Of a stretch of 64,000 nucleotides of DNA, positions 22,427 through 34,209 are shown in pieces. The notes under the pieces were generated by a model. The model made no database searches. It was given only the letters and a program-made list of their open reading frames with translations, and was not told the origin of the DNA. Positions within the stretch are counted from its first letter, which is position 1, and each line of letters begins with the position of its first letter. Origin of the DNA: Maratus speciosus (Eukaryota > Arthropoda > Arachnida > Araneae > Salticidae); contig OZ010799.1 of assembly GCA_963932465.1 (NCBI GenBank), forward strand, positions 156,794,761 through 156,858,760, in the 5' to 3' direction. Made by a program: the position numbers and the translations under genes.

Positions 22427-22838
22427 GGGGAACCTCGGTTCACAACCACCTCTGTTTATGACCAGTTCGGTTTATGTCCAACTTCGATGATCAAAATTTG
22501 ACTCCGTGGGCGTGCAATATCTTGGTTCACGACCAAGGCTGCCGAATAGTTCAGTTGGCAACCCTCACATAACTGTTATTAGTCAAGTTTGGAGTAAAGT
22601 GTGCATATCAGAGAGCTTTGTGTACCTTTATTACTGTAAAAAAATTAACTTTTTGTTTTACTTTTACTCAGATTTGCGTTAATATTAGCTCTCATTATGG
22701 CTTCTAAGAATGAAAAAGTGCTTAGTGATAGCAGTAATAGAAGCTTAAGCGAATTACTGTTCAATAAAAGAAATTGTAGCAAAACATGAGAACGATGTTA
22801 GTATAACCGGTCAAGCTAAACGATACGATGTGGACTCA
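22427..22838 (+). pseudogene. Tigger/pogo element 5' end with broken transposase start (copy 2)
   Basis: Duplicate of 17038-17455. The ATG at 22697 opens MASKNEKVLSDSSN, closer to the usual Tigger start than copy 1. A one-base difference after 'gatagcagta' shifts the frame relative to copy 1, and neither copy reads through to the helix-turn-helix segment without a frame change. The DDE domain is absent. Homology ends near 22838, close to the ATTACGCTATCG block. It is non-functional. Confidence 0.75.
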
Positions 22839-23389
22839 GCCTTTAATTTCCACGATAATCTATATATATATTACGCTATCGTATGTGTCACAGAAATCGC
22901 GATTATTTGTTAATTGTTTAATGGCAACGTTCGAATGAAACGCATCTCATTATTTATAGAACAGCATTTAATGCATCTCGATACCTATAAGGGGGGGGGG
23001 TTACCATAGGCTGGACCCTGTTCTATCACCAAACACCGCCAAGTTTGTCACCAACTTGGCGATATATCGCCAAATATCTGTAGATTTCCATTGTAAACCA
23101 ACAGGGTTTACTTGTTTAGAGAGAATCAACAAATTGAGATATTTTAATGCAACAAAAAATAATATCAGTTTAAGGAATTATATTAATTATATTTAAGGGA
23201 GCCCAAGTAAATTAAATTATGAATAAAAATAATGTGAATTTGATTAAAAAACTCTGAACCTCTTAAAACAGTGTGCATTACTTGGTTAAATAGTGCATTA
23301 TTGTGCGAAATGAGAAAAAAGTGTTGGGAATATTTAAAAGCAACTCGGGTTTATTTATATTCAATATATAATTATCAAAAAATTTAAAT

Positions 23390-24875
23390 GACTAGTATTA
23401 AAAAATGCTCTGACGATCACCAAAAAAGGCTAATATGTTTTTAAGTATCAAAAAGGGTTTGACAAGTGCTTCTAATTGAGCATGAAAAAGGACAAGAGGT
23501 CCCTTCTTGGCTGCAGCTCACTGTCAATGCCAACTTTGAAAAAATCATATTTGCGCTTTTTCCATATAAAAAATAATCAGCCACAGTTACGATAAAAATG
23601 TGTAGAGTAAAGACACAGCCAGTAAAGACGCAGCCTGATTAAATATGAACGTAAGGCGACTTAGTACCAAAAATCTTAGTTCCTGCAGCATATCACACTC
23701 ATGCAGTGCCACCAAGCACGCCTGCAGTGTAGAACTGTACAGAAAACTGTGCAGACTGTTGCAGCACTCTGCACGGGAACAATTCTACATGTACACGCAT
23801 AACAGTATAATGCATTCATTGATTGTTGAAATTATATCCAAGTGTCTGTGGCTGTAAGATGTACTATGCAGTACAACAGTGCATATGTAAATTATAAACG
23901 AACATTAGACGCATACACCTTTAATACGGAAGTACAAAAGCACAGTGTGAGTGTGCGCTGAGGTTCAAAAGCATAATAGGAATGTACAGTGTAGTATAAT
24001 TTGTAGAGAAATAATGGTACACAGTGCACTGTACAAAGCTGCATTGCAGACGCATGCGCAGTACAATATTAGGACAGTGGAGTTAAGATGTAAAGCACGG
24101 CGAAAAGTTTTACTAAAGTACTGCGAATTTATTTTATATAAAATAAAGTCGCGGTACTTTAGTAAAACTTTCCGTCGTTCTTAACATGTTAAATACCCTG
24201 TTGGACTGCGCATGCGTCTGCAATGCAACTTTGTACAGTGCACTGTGTACCATTATTTCTCTATAAAATATACTACACTGTACATTCCTATTATGCTTTT
24301 AATTTTTGAACCTCAGCGCACACTCACACTGTGCTTTTGTACTTCCGTATTAAAGGTGTCTGCGTCTAATGTTCGTTTATAATTTACATGCATTGCTGTA
24401 CTGCATAGTACATTTTACAGCCACAGCCACTTGCATATAATTTCAACAATCAATGAATGCATTATACTGTTATGCGTGCACATGTGGAATTGTTCTTGTG
24501 CAGAGTGCTGAACAGTCTGTACTGCACTACAAATCAGTTTTTTGTACAGTTCTACACTGCGGGCGTTTGGTGGCCCTACATGAGTGTGATACGCTGCAGG
24601 AACTAAGGTTTTTGGTACTATGTCGCTTTACATTCATGTTTGATCAGGCTGCGTCGTTATACTACACATTTTTATCGTAACTGTGGCTGATTTTTTTTAT
24701 ATGAAAAAAGCGCAAATATGATATTTTCAAAGTTGGCATTGACAGTGAGCTGCAGCCAGAAGGGACCCCTTGTCCTTTTTCATGCCCAATTAGAAGCACT
24801 TGTCAAACCCTTTTTGATACTTAAAACATATTAGCCTTTTTTGGTGCTCGTCAGAGTATTTTTTAATACTAGTAT
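23390..24875. mobile_element. Giant hairpin (~1.49 kb, ~740-bp arms, no loop)
   Basis: Arm 1 (about 23390-24137) and arm 2 (about 24138-24875) are inverted copies meeting at the perfect palindrome TTTATTTTATATAAAATAAA near 24128-24147. Matching blocks: 'gcagctcactgtcaatgcc' against its complement near 24745, 'aatgtacagtgtagtata' against its complement near 24270, 'ctagtattaaaaaatg' at the outer edges. The arms differ by scattered substitutions and indels. Motifs of alternating TGCA/GTAC (GCAGTACA, TGTACAG) recur throughout. ORFs inside are mirror images of repeat frames. It could be a foldback element or a palindromic duplication. Confidence 0.9.
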
Positions 24876-25161
24876 ATATATAAATAGAAAATGCAAAAAG
24901 ATAAATATTTTTTCTCTTGGATAATTCTCTGAAAGACATTTAATATTTATAAATACTTTACTTCTCTTTAAAATATTTCATTAGTATATAAAAGAGCCTT
25001 TTATTTTTAAACCTAAGTGTATGTTCTATGAATAGCATTAAATTAAATACGTATATTTTCAACTCTATGTAGGCTATGTATCAGCCAAAAAAAAAAAAAA
25101 AAATATTTTTCATGAAACATTGAATTGCTAACTTAAAATCACAGTAACAGATATGCTCGAG
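24876..25161. other. AT-rich intergenic DNA
   Basis: Poly-A at 25087-25103; nothing recognised. Confidence 0.5.
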
Positions 25162-25430
25162 TTAATCCTTCACTGCATGAATTTTTCTATTTTTATAATT
25201 TTATTATTATTATTATTTTCTATATATCGGTCTAATAATGGTAAAAAATAAATTAAATTTCAAAATTTCAGCTAAAATTTGATATTTTATGGTGTGTGCT
25301 ATATGTACACATTTAGGTTTTTAAAATATTGTATTGCTATTGCTATATATATATTTTGCAACTAAATGATTTTATCTGCTTAACACTCTGCAATTTTTAT
25401 TAAGTAAATTTTACCTTAATAGCTTGATAG

Positions 25431-25463
<33 letters not shown>

Positions 25464-25655
25464 TTTCCGAGGAACAAATTCTAATTTTTTGTATAATGTA
25501 GCCATCTGACATGGAGAAAATAAGTGTTATTCCAATCTTTGAAATGTTCTTCATTAGTTACAGTGATCATATTAGCCAAATTCATGGCACACAATGAAAA
25601 TTATAATGTTTTTAGGTATGTGCCAGATATGGCACGTGGTGCAGTGAAGGGTTAA
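25162..25655. mobile_element. piggyBac-type MITE (494 bp)
   Basis: TTAATCCTTCACTGCATG at 25162 and the complement of TTAACCCTTCACTGCACC ending at 25655: TTAA at both ends and matching inverted termini. It contains a ~30-bp poly-T run (about 25433-25462). Long A/T-rich interior without an ORF. Confidence 0.85.
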
Positions 25656-25989
25656 AATAAAACTAAATAAAAAGTGAAATAAATCTAAATAAATAAAAGT
25701 TTTTATTTCATTACATTTTTTATTTACATTAAAATGTTGTGAATAAATAAATAAATGAATAATGTATTAATGGACTATGAAAATAAATGAGTTTTCTCTA
25801 CAGAATTTCTGAATTAAAACTAAATAAACAAGTTGGAAATTGCTCGTCAAACGTGGCAAATGAGGTGCGTTCGTACTATAACTAGTTTTAAAATTATTTT
25901 TTGCACCCCATATTGTACTGAATGTATAATTTTTTGCACTTCATAACGTTCATAGTCTGATACATCATTAAAATGCACTTCCAATAATT

Positions 25990-26826
25990 TTTTCGGAACA
26001 CTTTTGACTGTCCCTGTAATTAAACTATACATCCGATTTTCCTAAAATTTGAAATAGCTCAACAAAATTTTGCAACAATTATATCTTTAAAATTTCAGAC
26101 CATTCGGAAGGCTGTAATATCATTAAAATGCACTTGCAATAATTTTTCCCATTGGCCGTAATGTAAAGAAAAACTTTTGGCTGTCCCTGTAATTAAACTA
26201 TACATCCGATTTTCCTAAAATTTGAAATGGCTCGACAAAATTTTGCAACAATTATATCTTTAAAATTTCAGATCATTCGGAAGGCTCTAATACCATTAAA
26301 ATCCACTTGCAATAATTTTTCCCATTGGCCGTAATGTAAAGAAAAACTTTTGACTGTCCCTGTAATTAAACTATACGTCCGATTTTCCTAAAATTTGAAA
26401 TGGCTCGACAAACTTTTGCAACAATTATATCTTTAAAATTTCAGATCATTCGGAAGGCTCTAATATCATTAAAATCCACTTGCAATAATTTTTCCCATTG
26501 GCCGTAATGTAAAGAAAAACTTTTGACTGTCCCTGTAATTAAACTATACGTCCGATTTTCCTAAAATTTGAAATGGCTCGACAAAATTTTGCAACAATTA
26601 TATCTTTAAAATTTCAGATCATTCGGAAGGCTCTAATATCATTAAAATCCACTTGCAATAATTTTTCCCATTGGCCGTAATGTAAAGAAAAACTTTTGAC
26701 TGTCCCTGTAATTAAACTATGCATCCGATTTTCATAAAATTTGAAATGACTCGACAAAATTTTGCAACAATCACATATTTGAAATTTCAGACTATTCGGT
26801 TGGGTAGTTTTTGCTCTGTTACATGC
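25990..26826. repeat. 173-bp tandem array, nearly five units
   Basis: CTTTTGACTGTCCCTGTAAT starts at 26001, 26174, 26347, 26520 and 26693: an exact 173-bp period. Middle units are almost identical ('aaatggctcgacaaaattttg', 'ttcagatcattcggaaggctc', 'cccattggccgtaatg'); the first and last are more diverged, and the last runs into a GGAC microsatellite. Length and homogeneity are satellite-like. Confidence 0.95.
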
Positions 26827-26893
26827 GGACGGACGGACGGACAGACGGACAGACGGACGGACAGACGGACAGACGGACGGACAGACGGACGGA
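26827..26893. repeat. (GGAC/AGAC)n microsatellite capping the 173-bp array
   Basis: GGACGGACGGACGGACAGAC with alternating GGAC and AGAC units, ending 'ggactgaacgac'. The RTDGQTDRRTD frame through it is not a gene. Confidence 0.93.
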
Positions 26894-27734
26894 CTGAACG
26901 ACGACTATAGGTGCTACGTATTTATATAATTACGAACGCACCTAAAAAGGGGAAAAAATAATGAGTAACAATTCTTATCGTATCAGCATCTCTGGATTCA
27001 TACACGTCTCTGGATTACGAAAAAAAACAACAAAAAAAAAACATTGTTAATAAAAAGCATAAGTAATAAAATGAATAAGTAATAAATAGAAATTGAAAAT
27101 CTAAAGAAAAAAATTATTCTTGTATTGAGCATTTCTAAAGGAAAATTAAATACAAATTGTAGGCAAAATAAATAAATAAATAAAAGACTACACTAAAATA
27201 ATAAATAAAAATCCATACTAAAATAATAAAATAATAAACATAAATGCGAGTATCTCCACATTTCCTTTTTAATTTATCCACGTTTTTAATTTTATTACTT
27301 TTATATAGATAAAGCTATAAATAGAAATTGCAAATAAATAAATGATTTTTCTCTTCGGACATTTCTTAGAATGGACATTAGATGTTTTAAATATATCTAG
27401 TCCTCTTTTCAATTCTACTCTACATTAGTACACGAAAGAGCTCTTTCTATTTTTATATCTTCCATTATCTTCCACTAAATAGCACTCCAAACTTGTTCTT
27501 CCCAATAAACAAACACTTTATCAATAAACATTCAGTACCACGTGAACGACAAACATGCGTCTTACATTCTGGCAATCATGCGTATTTCATTCATAAAAAT
27601 ATTCTATTATCATCCTAAACCTGTTTTGGAAACGATATTGCCCAATTTCTTTTCTTTCTTTCTTTTCAGAATATCTCAAGAAACCATGATGCTAAGAGGG
27701 GGGGGGGGGGGGGATTTCTAAAGCGACCCTAAAT
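26894..27734. other. AT-rich intergenic DNA
   Basis: AATAAATAAATAAA runs and a poly-G tract at 27698-27714. No feature supported. Confidence 0.5.
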
Positions 27735-27950
27735 TGTTTTCATTGTAAGTACAACATAGGTTTCTGAAGGGATTGGAGATACGTCTTCGAAAGTTTCATC
27801 ATTTTTTTGATGGAAGTGTGTTACGGGAAAAACCGCTCTAATGGAATATGACTTTTATCTATTTTATTGAAGTTTTCTGTTAACAATGCACTTAAAGAAT
27901 AAGAATGCTGGTGATATTACAAATATGTTTTCTGAATACTCAGTGTTGGA
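27735..27950. repeat. Dispersed ~215-bp repeat, copy 1 of 3
   Basis: Shares 'gaagtgtgttacgggaaaaa', 'aatggaatatgacttttatc' and 'ttattgaagttttctgtta' with 30774-30985 and 31418-31640. Orientation is the same in all three. Confidence 0.85.
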
Positions 27951-29203
27951 TTATTATTACTATTATTATTAGGATGGGCGAAGCGAATCCTCTACTAGTC
28001 TACACAAATTACATTTTGTCGTACACTTTACAAAAAAACTATTCAGTATTTTGACTTGAAACATAAAAATAAATTATGATCTGTAGATTTGCACACTATT
28101 ATTTTTTTTTTTACTGAATAACCTTAAAAAGATTCTTATTTTAATTAATTTATTTTAGATGTTTTTCCATTACGGACGCATTTTCGTAAATAAAAAATGA
28201 AACACGTATATTTTCAGAAGAAAAAATAAATCACGGAGTTAATAATTATAGGTAGAATCATTATTAAATAAATAAATAAAATATATTTTCATTATTCCGC
28301 CAAAATATCTCAAAAACTGCTTTTTATGTTTAGTTAAGGAAGGAAATATTTTTGGACTGGATAGAAATAACATATGATCTGTAGATTCTGACAATATTAT
28401 TTTCTTATCGAATGATTTAACAAAAAACATTTTTTATTATTTTGTTGAATATATATTTCCATTATAAGGATTTATTTTTGTAAACGATAATGAACCTGCG
28501 TATTTCTTGCAGTAAATAAAAATAAATAAAGTCATGAATGATTAAGTATGTGGAACATTATCGTTGCATCAAAATTTCTCATTAAAAAATTATATATATT
28601 TAAATAAGGAAAGGAACCTATATATCTGCATTTTGCGAAGACGAAATATTTTAAATATTGAAAATAACTGCAGAATTTATACTTCAAACCGTAAAAGAAC
28701 ATTAAACTTTCTTATATTAAAAATGTATGTTATTTAAGAGGAAATATACATTTTAACAAAATACTTTATTAAGATTGGGTGGAAATGTCTCATATTTTGG
28801 TGTTCATTCCTTTTATCCATATAATAGTTTCACGATTTCTTTTATGAAATTTTTAAAATAGCTTTTTTATAAAAATTATTGCATATTTTTAATGAATTAA
28901 AATTTGTGAAAATTCTATTATTTACATTCAATTATAAAAGTATTTTTCAGTGTTAAGAATTCAAATACACAGTTTATTCTTATTATGTGAAATCATTTAC
29001 GCAGACGATACTTACGCATTTTAAAAGAATTATATTATGATTTTTTTTGTAAAGAGGCAACAAAAGAATTGTAAACAAATAAAATTAATTGTTAAATTCG
29101 TTATATAAAGTGTTATTCGAATTCGAAGGTTGAAAATTGAACCAAATGAAACATATTTGCTATTAGGATTAAAATGCGTCAAAACATAAAATAACATTTT
29201 TGC
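27951..29203. other. AT-rich intergenic DNA
   Basis: Begins with an ATT microsatellite and a small hairpin AGGATGGGCGAAGCGAATCCT near 27971. The remainder is A/T-rich with no recognised feature. Confidence 0.5.
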
Positions 29204-30442
29204 TTAACACTAAAACCGCCAAGGCGGTCATTTTGACCGTTTCGAAACTTTCATTGTGTACCAGTTTGTTTCTATTTAGAGTATAACTTTCAGTTTCCGT
29301 GACTTTTCCTATAATTTGAATAGCTATGATATATCAGTGATAAATTTTCCAGTCAGCCAAAATTTGTGAATTATTGCAGTAGTATACCTAGAACCGCCGA
29401 AACGGTCAAAATGACCGCTGTCAATTTTAATGCACATTTTATGTAGTAGATGTCGCAACAGTCCATACTTCATACAACCACACTTCAACAAAGGTTACAA
29501 CATTACCACAGATAACTTCTTTACTTCACTGCTCCTTGCAGAAAAGCTGAAGTCACTAAAAACAAGCATTGTTGGCACAGTCAACTGCGAACGAAAAACA
29601 AAATTCCACCGGCCTTAAAATCTGAAAAAAAGTCTTTGTACAGTAGCCAAATTCTTGCCAAGGATGATATTACGTTGAGTTTATCAAAGGAAGAAAAATA
29701 AGTATGTTTTAATTCTAAGTTCCTGACATACATCAGTTACATTTGAAACTGGTGATAAACACCTACCAGAAACTGTACAGTTCTACAATGCTACAAAATT
29801 TGGCGTCGACGTGCTCGACCAAATGGCACGGAAGTATTCTACAAAAGCTAATTCTAGACGATGACATGTACAAGTGTTTTATAATTTTCACAATCTAGCA
29901 GGCATCAATTCTGAAAAACACAGTCAAAAATTATGTTAAATACCAGTATTTTGTTAAAGAGAAATCCACTTCCTTTAGTCCCGTTATATGATTCCTAGTA
30001 TTTTCTAGAAAAAAAGAATACTGGTAGTTTCTCTTTTTTTGACTTTGTTTTTCCCTGACCACTAGCCACCCTGAATATTGTATTGCTCAGGAGATAAATA
30101 ATTTCTTTTGGTTTTCACTAAGTTTATTATTGTTTTTAGCAATTTCGATTTCTCATGAAAAATATTTGTTACTATAAAATATTCTTAAAATAAAAAATAT
30201 ATAAGTTATTTATATATATATCTCAATATAATATAATTATAACTTAATAAAATAGAAAAAAATATAATAAAAATTATGAAATATATGTTATTATATGGGC
30301 AATGATGTTAATAATAGTAATAAACGATACTAAGAGTAAAAAATGGCAAGTAAACAATATTTGAGCATGATAATCCACATCGGTCAAAATGACCGCTTTG
30401 GCAGTTATAGGTATACGTTTTTGCAGGCGGTTCTAGTATTAA
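29204..30442. mobile_element. Decayed piggyBac element (~1.24 kb, TTAA-flanked)
   Basis: Left end TTAACACTAAAACCGCC at 29204, right end the complement of TTAATACTAGAACCGCC ending at 30442; both carry the piggyBac TTAA. The palindromic block CGGTCAAAATGACCG (or its complement) occurs three times: near 29224, 29402 and 30382. These look like subterminal transposase-binding or hairpin sites. Between them is a C-terminal transposase remnant. At this length the element is internally deleted. Confidence 0.88.
29430..29965 (+). pseudogene. piggyBac transposase remnant, C-terminal half, frameshifted
   Basis: The open piece 29430-29615 contains YNITTDNFFTSLLLAEKL followed by SIVGTVNCERK, the conserved piggyBac block around a catalytic Asp (N-x-TTDNFFTS). 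Further on, in other frames, come FYNATKFGVDVLDQMARKYS (about 29785-29845) with the third catalytic Asp region (GVDVLDQM), and VFYNFHNLAGIN (about 29873-29908). At least two frame changes and several stops separate them. The N-terminal region and first catalytic Asp are absent. The relic sits inside TTAA-bounded ends and reads in one direction, so it is the element's own transposase, long dead. Confidence 0.88.
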
Positions 30443-30773
30443 TAAACATGAAAAAAATATATATATATATATTGTTACTTTCAAATATTTATCTTATTAA
30501 ATAATGCTTCGCAAATCCAAACAAAGCATGGCTTTTGCTAGTTATTATTATTTAATACTATTTTTTAATTGCTAAAATATTCAGGTTAAAACAAAAACCA
30601 TAGCAACAGCAAAAGAAGAATTCTGTAATTTGACATAAAAAACCGGGTGTAGAAAGGAACAACTACATTATAAAGCAAACGCATGCCCGTGAGTATCGCT
30701 GACGTCATATTGACGGTGACAACACCAGACCAATAAGTTTCGCTTTCACTGCAATTTTTAAAACTTCTCATTG
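30443..30773. other. Intergenic DNA right of the piggyBac relic
   Basis: (AT)n run near 30457-30472 (just outside the element), then A/T-rich sequence. The 61-residue minus-strand ORF has no recognisable domain and no conserved context. Confidence 0.45.
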
Positions 30774-30985
30774 TTTCGATTGTAAGTATAACACAGATTT
30801 CTGAAGGGATGAGAGATATGTCTTGAAAAGTTTTGTCATTTATTTTGACGGAAGTGTGTTACGGGAAAAACTGCTCTAATGGAATATGACTTTTATCTAT
30901 TTTATTGAAGTTTTCTGTTAACAATGCACTTAAAGAATAAGAGTACTGGTTACAAACATGTTTTCTGAATACTCAGTGTATTATT
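30774..30985. repeat. Dispersed ~215-bp repeat, copy 2 of 3
   Basis: Matches 27735-27950 ('aacaatgcacttaaagaata', 'ttttctgaatactcagtgt'). Confidence 0.85.
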
Positions 30986-31417
30986 ATTCAGATTATTACG
31001 TGCAATACCAGACCTGAAAAAGATTTTTTTGCGATTTCCGCAATAGTTCTACCTCAAAAACTAATGCTCGGATTTTCATCAAACTTTAGATTCAGCTACA
31101 ACTTGACATAAGTTGTTGCAGATTAGATTTTAGTGCAAATCACCTAACTGGTGGCACTAATATGCTTTATTTTTCGGGAAATATTAACATGTATGAGATA
31201 AAAGAAAGTTTTGGGATTACCGCATCCCACTAGTTATTAAATGGGTGGTTTGCGATCCGATGTCCTACGGTAATTTTTCATCCTATCGATGCTCACTATC
31301 ACCCCTCTGAATTTCGCGGTTAAATTCAGCAACACACTGTTATACTCGTATATTAAATAAAAATAAATTAACCGAGAAGAAACACAGAAACTCAAATACT
31401 GAGTGATTTCCAAATAG
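30986..31417. other. Intergenic DNA, no recognised feature
   Basis: Balanced to A/T-rich sequence lying between two copies of the dispersed 215-bp repeat. No ORF or element ends seen. Confidence 0.45.
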
Positions 31418-31640
31418 TTTTAACTGAAAGTATAACATCACTTTCTCAAGGGATCTGAGATGTGTTTGAAAAGTTTCGTTCGGTTTCATCATTTATTTTT
31501 ATGGAAGTGCGTTACGGGAAAAACCACTTTAATGGAATATGGCTTTTATCTGTTTTATTGAAGTTTTCTTTTAACAGCACACTTGAAGAAGATGATAAGC
31601 AATAGTGATCTTGCAAGATGTGTTTTGTGAATTCCCAGTG
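31418..31640. repeat. Dispersed ~215-bp repeat, copy 3 of 3
   Basis: More diverged copy: 'gaagtgcgttacgggaaaaa', 'aatggaatatggcttttatc', 'ttattgaagttttcttttaa'. Confidence 0.82.
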
Positions 31641-32719
31641 TAGAATGATTCTTTTTCGAATGGTTAAAATATTAAAGCTAAGGCGAAAAAAAATTTCAAT
31701 CATTTTTTGTTTTGAAAAAATACTTAATAAAAAAGAGAGAGAAGGGAAAAGAGAGAGAACGAGAAAATATAAAATAAAAATTTTCAATTGGATATAATTT
31801 TCTATTTCGTTGTTTTATTTTTCATTCAAAGTTTTACTTTATGGAATTTATGCTCAATATACAAGGTGTCCACTCTCAACGGTGTCCAATGGCTTATTCC
31901 TAAACCGTTAGTCATAGACATATAGTTCCAATTACAAAAATGTTTTAAATGAGGTAAAGAAATATTTTAAAAGTGATTTGGGACAGTAAAAACATTTCTT
32001 AAAAAATTACGAAATTTAAATTAATATTGACCTTGTGGTGAAAATTCCTTCACAACATTAGTTTTTTTTTAAATACAGTGTTTGGACTCTATATAATTAT
32101 CATTGCTTTAAAATTAATTCTTTTGCAAATTATAACAAATTATCTGGCTCATATATTATTCCATTGTTGTAAAAAGGAGAAAGAGACGAAAGAAGAATAT
32201 TTTTAAACATTTATGAAGCCATTGGCAGTGGATCATATATTATTCAATTCTTTAGAAAAATAGAAAAAAAAGGTCGAATTAACCATCACAAACGATTTCA
32301 TTTTGTATTCTATAGCTAAAAGTTTTCGGAACGTAATTATACACGCGATTTGGTATTTTTCGTTGACAATGTCATGTAATTTTTCTATCTTGCATAAAAT
32401 CATAGATTAAATGAAAGTTTAATTTCTTGATTGTTTGAAAAATAACATAAATGCTAAAGATTAATGGGACTAGGAGTAATAGTAAATTATTTCAACACTT
32501 ACATGTAGAGTCCGACAAGAAATAAAAGAAGTGGCAAAATATTTTAATTTTTACAAAATGTCGATACCACCGTTTTCCTCGGTGGATTTATTTATTTATT
32601 TTGGAGGAGTAGTGGTGGTGGTGGTGGTGGTGTGTGTGTCTGTGGGGGAGTGATGTACAATGTCTCAAAATTATTTTTTTTTTAATGTTATGGGAAAATT
32701 AGAAACCAGTCAGAATACC

Positions 32720-32755
<36 letters not shown>

Positions 32756-32989
32756 CGATTAAAGCACCAAAACGCTTTATTTCTTGTTGCAAACTAGTTT
32801 CAGTAGCCATAGAGTACCGTCATCAATGCAAAATATGATTGCTTAAGAAAGAAAATTGCTGAAATATATGTAGGAGAAGCGGATTCAATGATAAAGTTTA
32901 TTAGCCAATAAAATTACGGGAAAATTTATGAAACAGCCAAACCTGAAACCTGAAATTGCTGATAGATCTCTTACTACTCGTAAGGGTGT
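31641..32989. other. AT-rich intergenic DNA with simple repeats
   Basis: Contains a GGT/GT-rich microsatellite (about 32609-32650) and (AAT)n (about 32720-32752). The 91-residue minus-strand frame at 31512-31787 overlaps a repeat copy and low-complexity sequence. No gene supported. Confidence 0.5.
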
Positions 32990-33087
32990 ATTCCAATCCA
33001 AACTGCTTATTTTCTGATTCTTTTTTAAATTCATTTTTCTCTAAAACGTATCAAAATGGGAAATTCTCTTATTTAGAAACTACATAA
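32990..33087. mobile_element. Truncated copy of TTAA MITE family Z
   Basis: TAAGGGTGTATTCCAATCC, 'aaactgcttattttctga' and 'agaaactacataatg' match the left ends of the full copies at 43604-44027 (inverted) and 45935-46358. It stops exactly where a mariner fragment begins. Confidence 0.82.
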
Positions 33088-33092
33088 TGCCA

Positions 33093-33310
33093 CACACAGC
33101 CCCAACATCGCTTCTTCGGATTTCTACCTGTTTTCACACTTGCAGCTACATCTTTGTGATGCTATCTTTAATTCTGCACAGGACGTCCGAAATGAGGTTC
33201 ATCTGTTTTTGGACTCGCGTCCCCCAAATTTCGGGGCCGAAGGCTTTGAAAAACTACCAAAACGTTGACAGAAAATCATAGATTTGGGTGGTGATTACTA
33301 CTCGCATTTA
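33093..33310 (+). pseudogene. mariner transposase C-terminal fragment
   Basis: One frame reads SPNIASSDFYLFSHLQLHL, then DVRNEVHLFLDSRPPNF, then EGFEKLPKR, stop, QKIIDLGGDYY. These correspond in order to the mariner blocks SPDLAPSDYHLF (third catalytic Asp, near 33117), the ED-V-x-x-E-L-x-x-F-F helix, G-x-x-x-LP-x-R-WQKV and the terminal GEYF-like motif. One in-frame stop (TGA in place of the conserved Trp) interrupts it. The first two thirds, including the DNA-binding region and two catalytic Asp residues, are missing; the 5' break coincides with the MITE fragment at 32990-33087. Different copy and sequence from the mariner at 53072. Confidence 0.85.
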
Positions 33311-34209
33311 AGGTACGGCTTTTGTGTTTTTTTTCTAACTTTATTAAGAACTTTTTTTGGCGGAAAACTTTCGTTACAATCTGATAGATTTTTCGTGTAA
33401 TAAGTGTATGAAAGAGAAACATTTTAAAACAAACTACACCTAACATTCTACAACAAACCTAAAAACAAACCACATAAAAAAATTCCTATAATTACACTAG
33501 ATATGACTAGAAACATATCAGGAGATCATTATGTAATCCATGCTTAAAGAATACTTTAAAGTCGTTTACTTCAAAGTATTGAAAATATTCTTTCTTTAAA
33601 TTGCGCGTAAGATATGTGGAAAATTTTCAAAAGGTGGGATCATTAAACGTTAACTATATGTAATTTTTAAAATTTTCAAATTTAAGGCCAATTTTTTTAA
33701 TAGTATAGTATATAAGTCTACGAAATTATACACAAACATTAAAAGACAGCAACTATTCTGGAAAATTAATTATTAAAGCATTTAATTAGCAGCTGTGTAC
33801 GTTACAAATTTCGGAAATTTTTTCGCATGTACGTTACAGATTTTGGACATTGCTGACAGATTTTGGACGTTGCGCTTAGTATTTAAAAAATTCTTAAGAC
33901 TAAGAATGTAGTAAATTTGTCGTATAATTGTATGTGTATACATATAGATATATGTATAATTAACTTTTTGTTATCCAGTAATAATAATAATAAAATCAAA
34001 TGCTAATCTCTGATATTAAAATATTTACTACTTTTTTAGAAGTAATATCTTAATTTTATAGGAATTACACATTATGCAAAAAACATACCTTTACATAATA
34101 TTAGAAGTATCCAACATATAATTTATTCTTTTTTTCTTAAAAAAAAAAAAAAAAAAAAAAAAGGTCAAAAACAAAACAAAACAAACAAACAAACAAAAAA
34201 AAAACCAAG
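33311..34209. other. AT-rich intergenic DNA
   Basis: Poly-A (34138-34162) and (CAAA)n near 34170-34205. Repeated phrase 'gattttggac' near 33838-33870. No gene. Confidence 0.5.

Larger units (their letters stand above)
20260..24127. repeat. Segmental tandem duplication, copy 2
   Basis: Parallel to 14907-20259 but without the 1.45-kb insertion. It starts immediately where copy 1 ends, so the arrangement is head-to-tail. Content in order: Q1', P2' with Q2', Q3', Tigger start, CGCCAA-rich block (about 23010-23150), then arm 1 of the giant hairpin. Confidence 0.9.

Noticed and set aside
26719..26910. ORF with RTDGQTDRRTDGRTD repeats
   Set aside because: Translation of the GGAC/AGAC microsatellite.
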